Of a stretch of DNA of 64,000 bases, positions 63,366 to 64,000 are shown one piece after another. The notes beneath the pieces were generated by a model, which ran no database searches, had not been told where the DNA came from, and saw only the letters and a list, made by a program, of their open reading frames with translations. Made by a program: the position numbers and the translations under genes. The stretch is from Pseudoalteromonas luteoviolacea B = ATCC 29581 (GTDB lineage: Bacteria > Pseudomonadota > Gammaproteobacteria > Enterobacterales > Alteromonadaceae). The first letter of the stretch is position 1. Every line of letters starts with the position of its first letter. Location of the stretch: positions 930,001 to 994,000 of the forward strand of contig CAPN01000051.1 of the NCBI GenBank assembly GCA_000333235.1, given 5' to 3'.

Positions 63366-64000
63366 TTACTCCTGCACTACTTCTCTTTGCGCGTACTTAA
63401 CTTCCGCTTGAGCTTTTAATGCTTCTAACAATGCATAGTAGTTCTTGTTTGCTTGCGACATTGCAAAATTTTGCTTTTGCGCGTCTTCAATTGCTTGCTC
63501 TGCAGTTAGAGTATTCACCGCGGTCAATTGAATAAGCGCCGCATCGCCATTACCTAACTCCACCATTTGAACTGGCATATTGTCAGCTGTCGGATGCGAA
63601 AGCTTAAACGCAGTTCGCACTAACGCAGGTGCGATTGAATAACTACGACGTGTCAGAGCGTCGTCAGTTTTCATTTCTAAACCTGCTGTTTCTACCGCGC
63701 TTGCAAATGCAGTCCCACCTTGGATCTGTTCAAACAATGCTTGAGCTTGAACTTTCACTTCAGCAGAGGCTTTTTGAGCTTTGATTGTCGCTATAATGCC
63801 ATCTTTTACTTCTTCCAGTGATTTCGTGGCAGCCGCTTTATAGTCTGCAACACGCACCACTACAATATGCTCTGGCGCCACTTCTATCAATTCGGAATTA
63901 ACACGATCTTCTAAAACTTCAGGAGAAAAAAGCGCTCGCGTGACAGATGGATTATTTAAAGGCTCAGGTAATGCTGATTTGCCTATTAATGGCTGTGTCT
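63366..64000 (-). CDS. ppiD: Peptidyl-prolyl isomerase D, C-terminal part
   Basis: At least 211 codons are open from the window edge. The frame continues upstream of 63890 without stop, so the protein begins outside the window. Visible: TRALFSPEVLEDRVNSELIEVAPEH, then VRVADYKAAATKSLEEVKDG and the C-terminal YYALLEALKAQAEVKYAQREVV. This is the periplasmic SurA-N-like and C-terminal helical part of PpiD, which attaches to the SecYEG translocon and helps outer-membrane proteins fold. The parvulin domain itself lies beyond the edge. Confidence 0.86.
   Translation of the reverse strand, partial: TQPLIGKSALPEPLNNPSVTRALFSPEVLEDRVNSELIEVAPEHIVVVRVADYKAAATKSLEEVKDGIIATIKAQKASAEVKVQAQALFEQIQGGTAFASAVETAGLEMKTDDALTRRSYSIAPALVRTAFKLSHPTADNMPVQMVELGNGDAALIQLTAVNTLTAEQAIEDAQKQNFAMSQANKNYYALLEALKAQAEVKYAQREVVQE

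Overview
The window is ordinary chromosomal backbone from a low-GC (about 40% by eye) marine-type gammaproteobacterium. Gene content and order point to the Alteromonadales, near Pseudoalteromonas or Psychrosphaera. The reasons are the neighbourhoods pspF/pspABC-ycjXF-sapABCDF, rpsP-rimM-trmD-rplS beside pheA/tyrA, bepA-arsC-wrbA-DUF2069, fadR/dsbB and phhAB, and many small receiver and cyclic-di-GMP proteins. The genus is inferred, not proven. I see no prophage, insertion sequence, CRISPR array or obvious island.

Layout. 1-6.9 kb: the 3' part of sdaA, cysB, a membrane-anchored helical protein, an NCS2 purine permease, a Sel1 protein, an SOS-type sulA-like gene and ychJ. 6.96-7.15 kb: two tRNA-Tyr genes. 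7.3-16 kb: a YgjP-like peptidase, a pentapeptide-repeat/K+ channel fusion, an HD hydrolase, rlmI, a receiver-PilZ pair and hrpA. 16-25.3 kb: CBS protein, isoaspartyl peptidase, SapC-family protein, aroC, prmB, smrB, a double receiver, a three-gene microprotein operon, a peroxiredoxin and fadR. 25.4-35 kb: dsbB, comEA, SOS-type yebG, an aminotransferase, a GAF protein, a receiver/PP2C/kinase-STAS partner switch, yciH and a large GGDEF-EAL protein. 35-40 kb: pheL-pheA with a textbook attenuator, tyrA, and the rpsP-rimM-trmD-rplS operon. 40-48.3 kb: perM, a TusA-like gene, bepA, arsC, wrbA, DUF2069, an ankyrin membrane protein and phhAB. 48.5-60.2 kb: megL, then the envelope-stress block ycjF-ycjX-pspC-pspB-pspA (minus strand) divergent from pspF-sapABCDF (plus strand). 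60.3-64 kb: a solute-binding protein, a coiled-coil membrane protein, a receiver protein and the C-terminal part of ppiD.

How the genes work together. Aromatic amino-acid metabolism recurs: chorismate (aroC), Phe and Tyr synthesis (pheA, tyrA), a class I aminotransferase, and Phe hydroxylation (phhA, phhB). Envelope stress recurs too: Psp, Sap, bepA, dsbB and ppiD. Two genes (sulA-like, yebG) carry LexA-type boxes.

The most interesting signal is upstream of the microprotein operon at 22962-23510. It has a sigma-54 -24/-12 element at 22905-22921 and a 13-bp dyad (TAACTATTAGTTA). This dyad differs at one base from one upstream of pspA (TAACTCTTAGTTA), lies in the same orientation, and is almost the same distance from its -24 element (104 versus 103 bases between). 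The simplest reading is that three unrecognised small proteins form a second PspF-controlled operon. A degenerate intergenic repeat family (about 9.1, 16.1-16.4, 26.3-26.6, 46.5-46.8 and 63.04-63.2 kb) fills most of the longer gaps.
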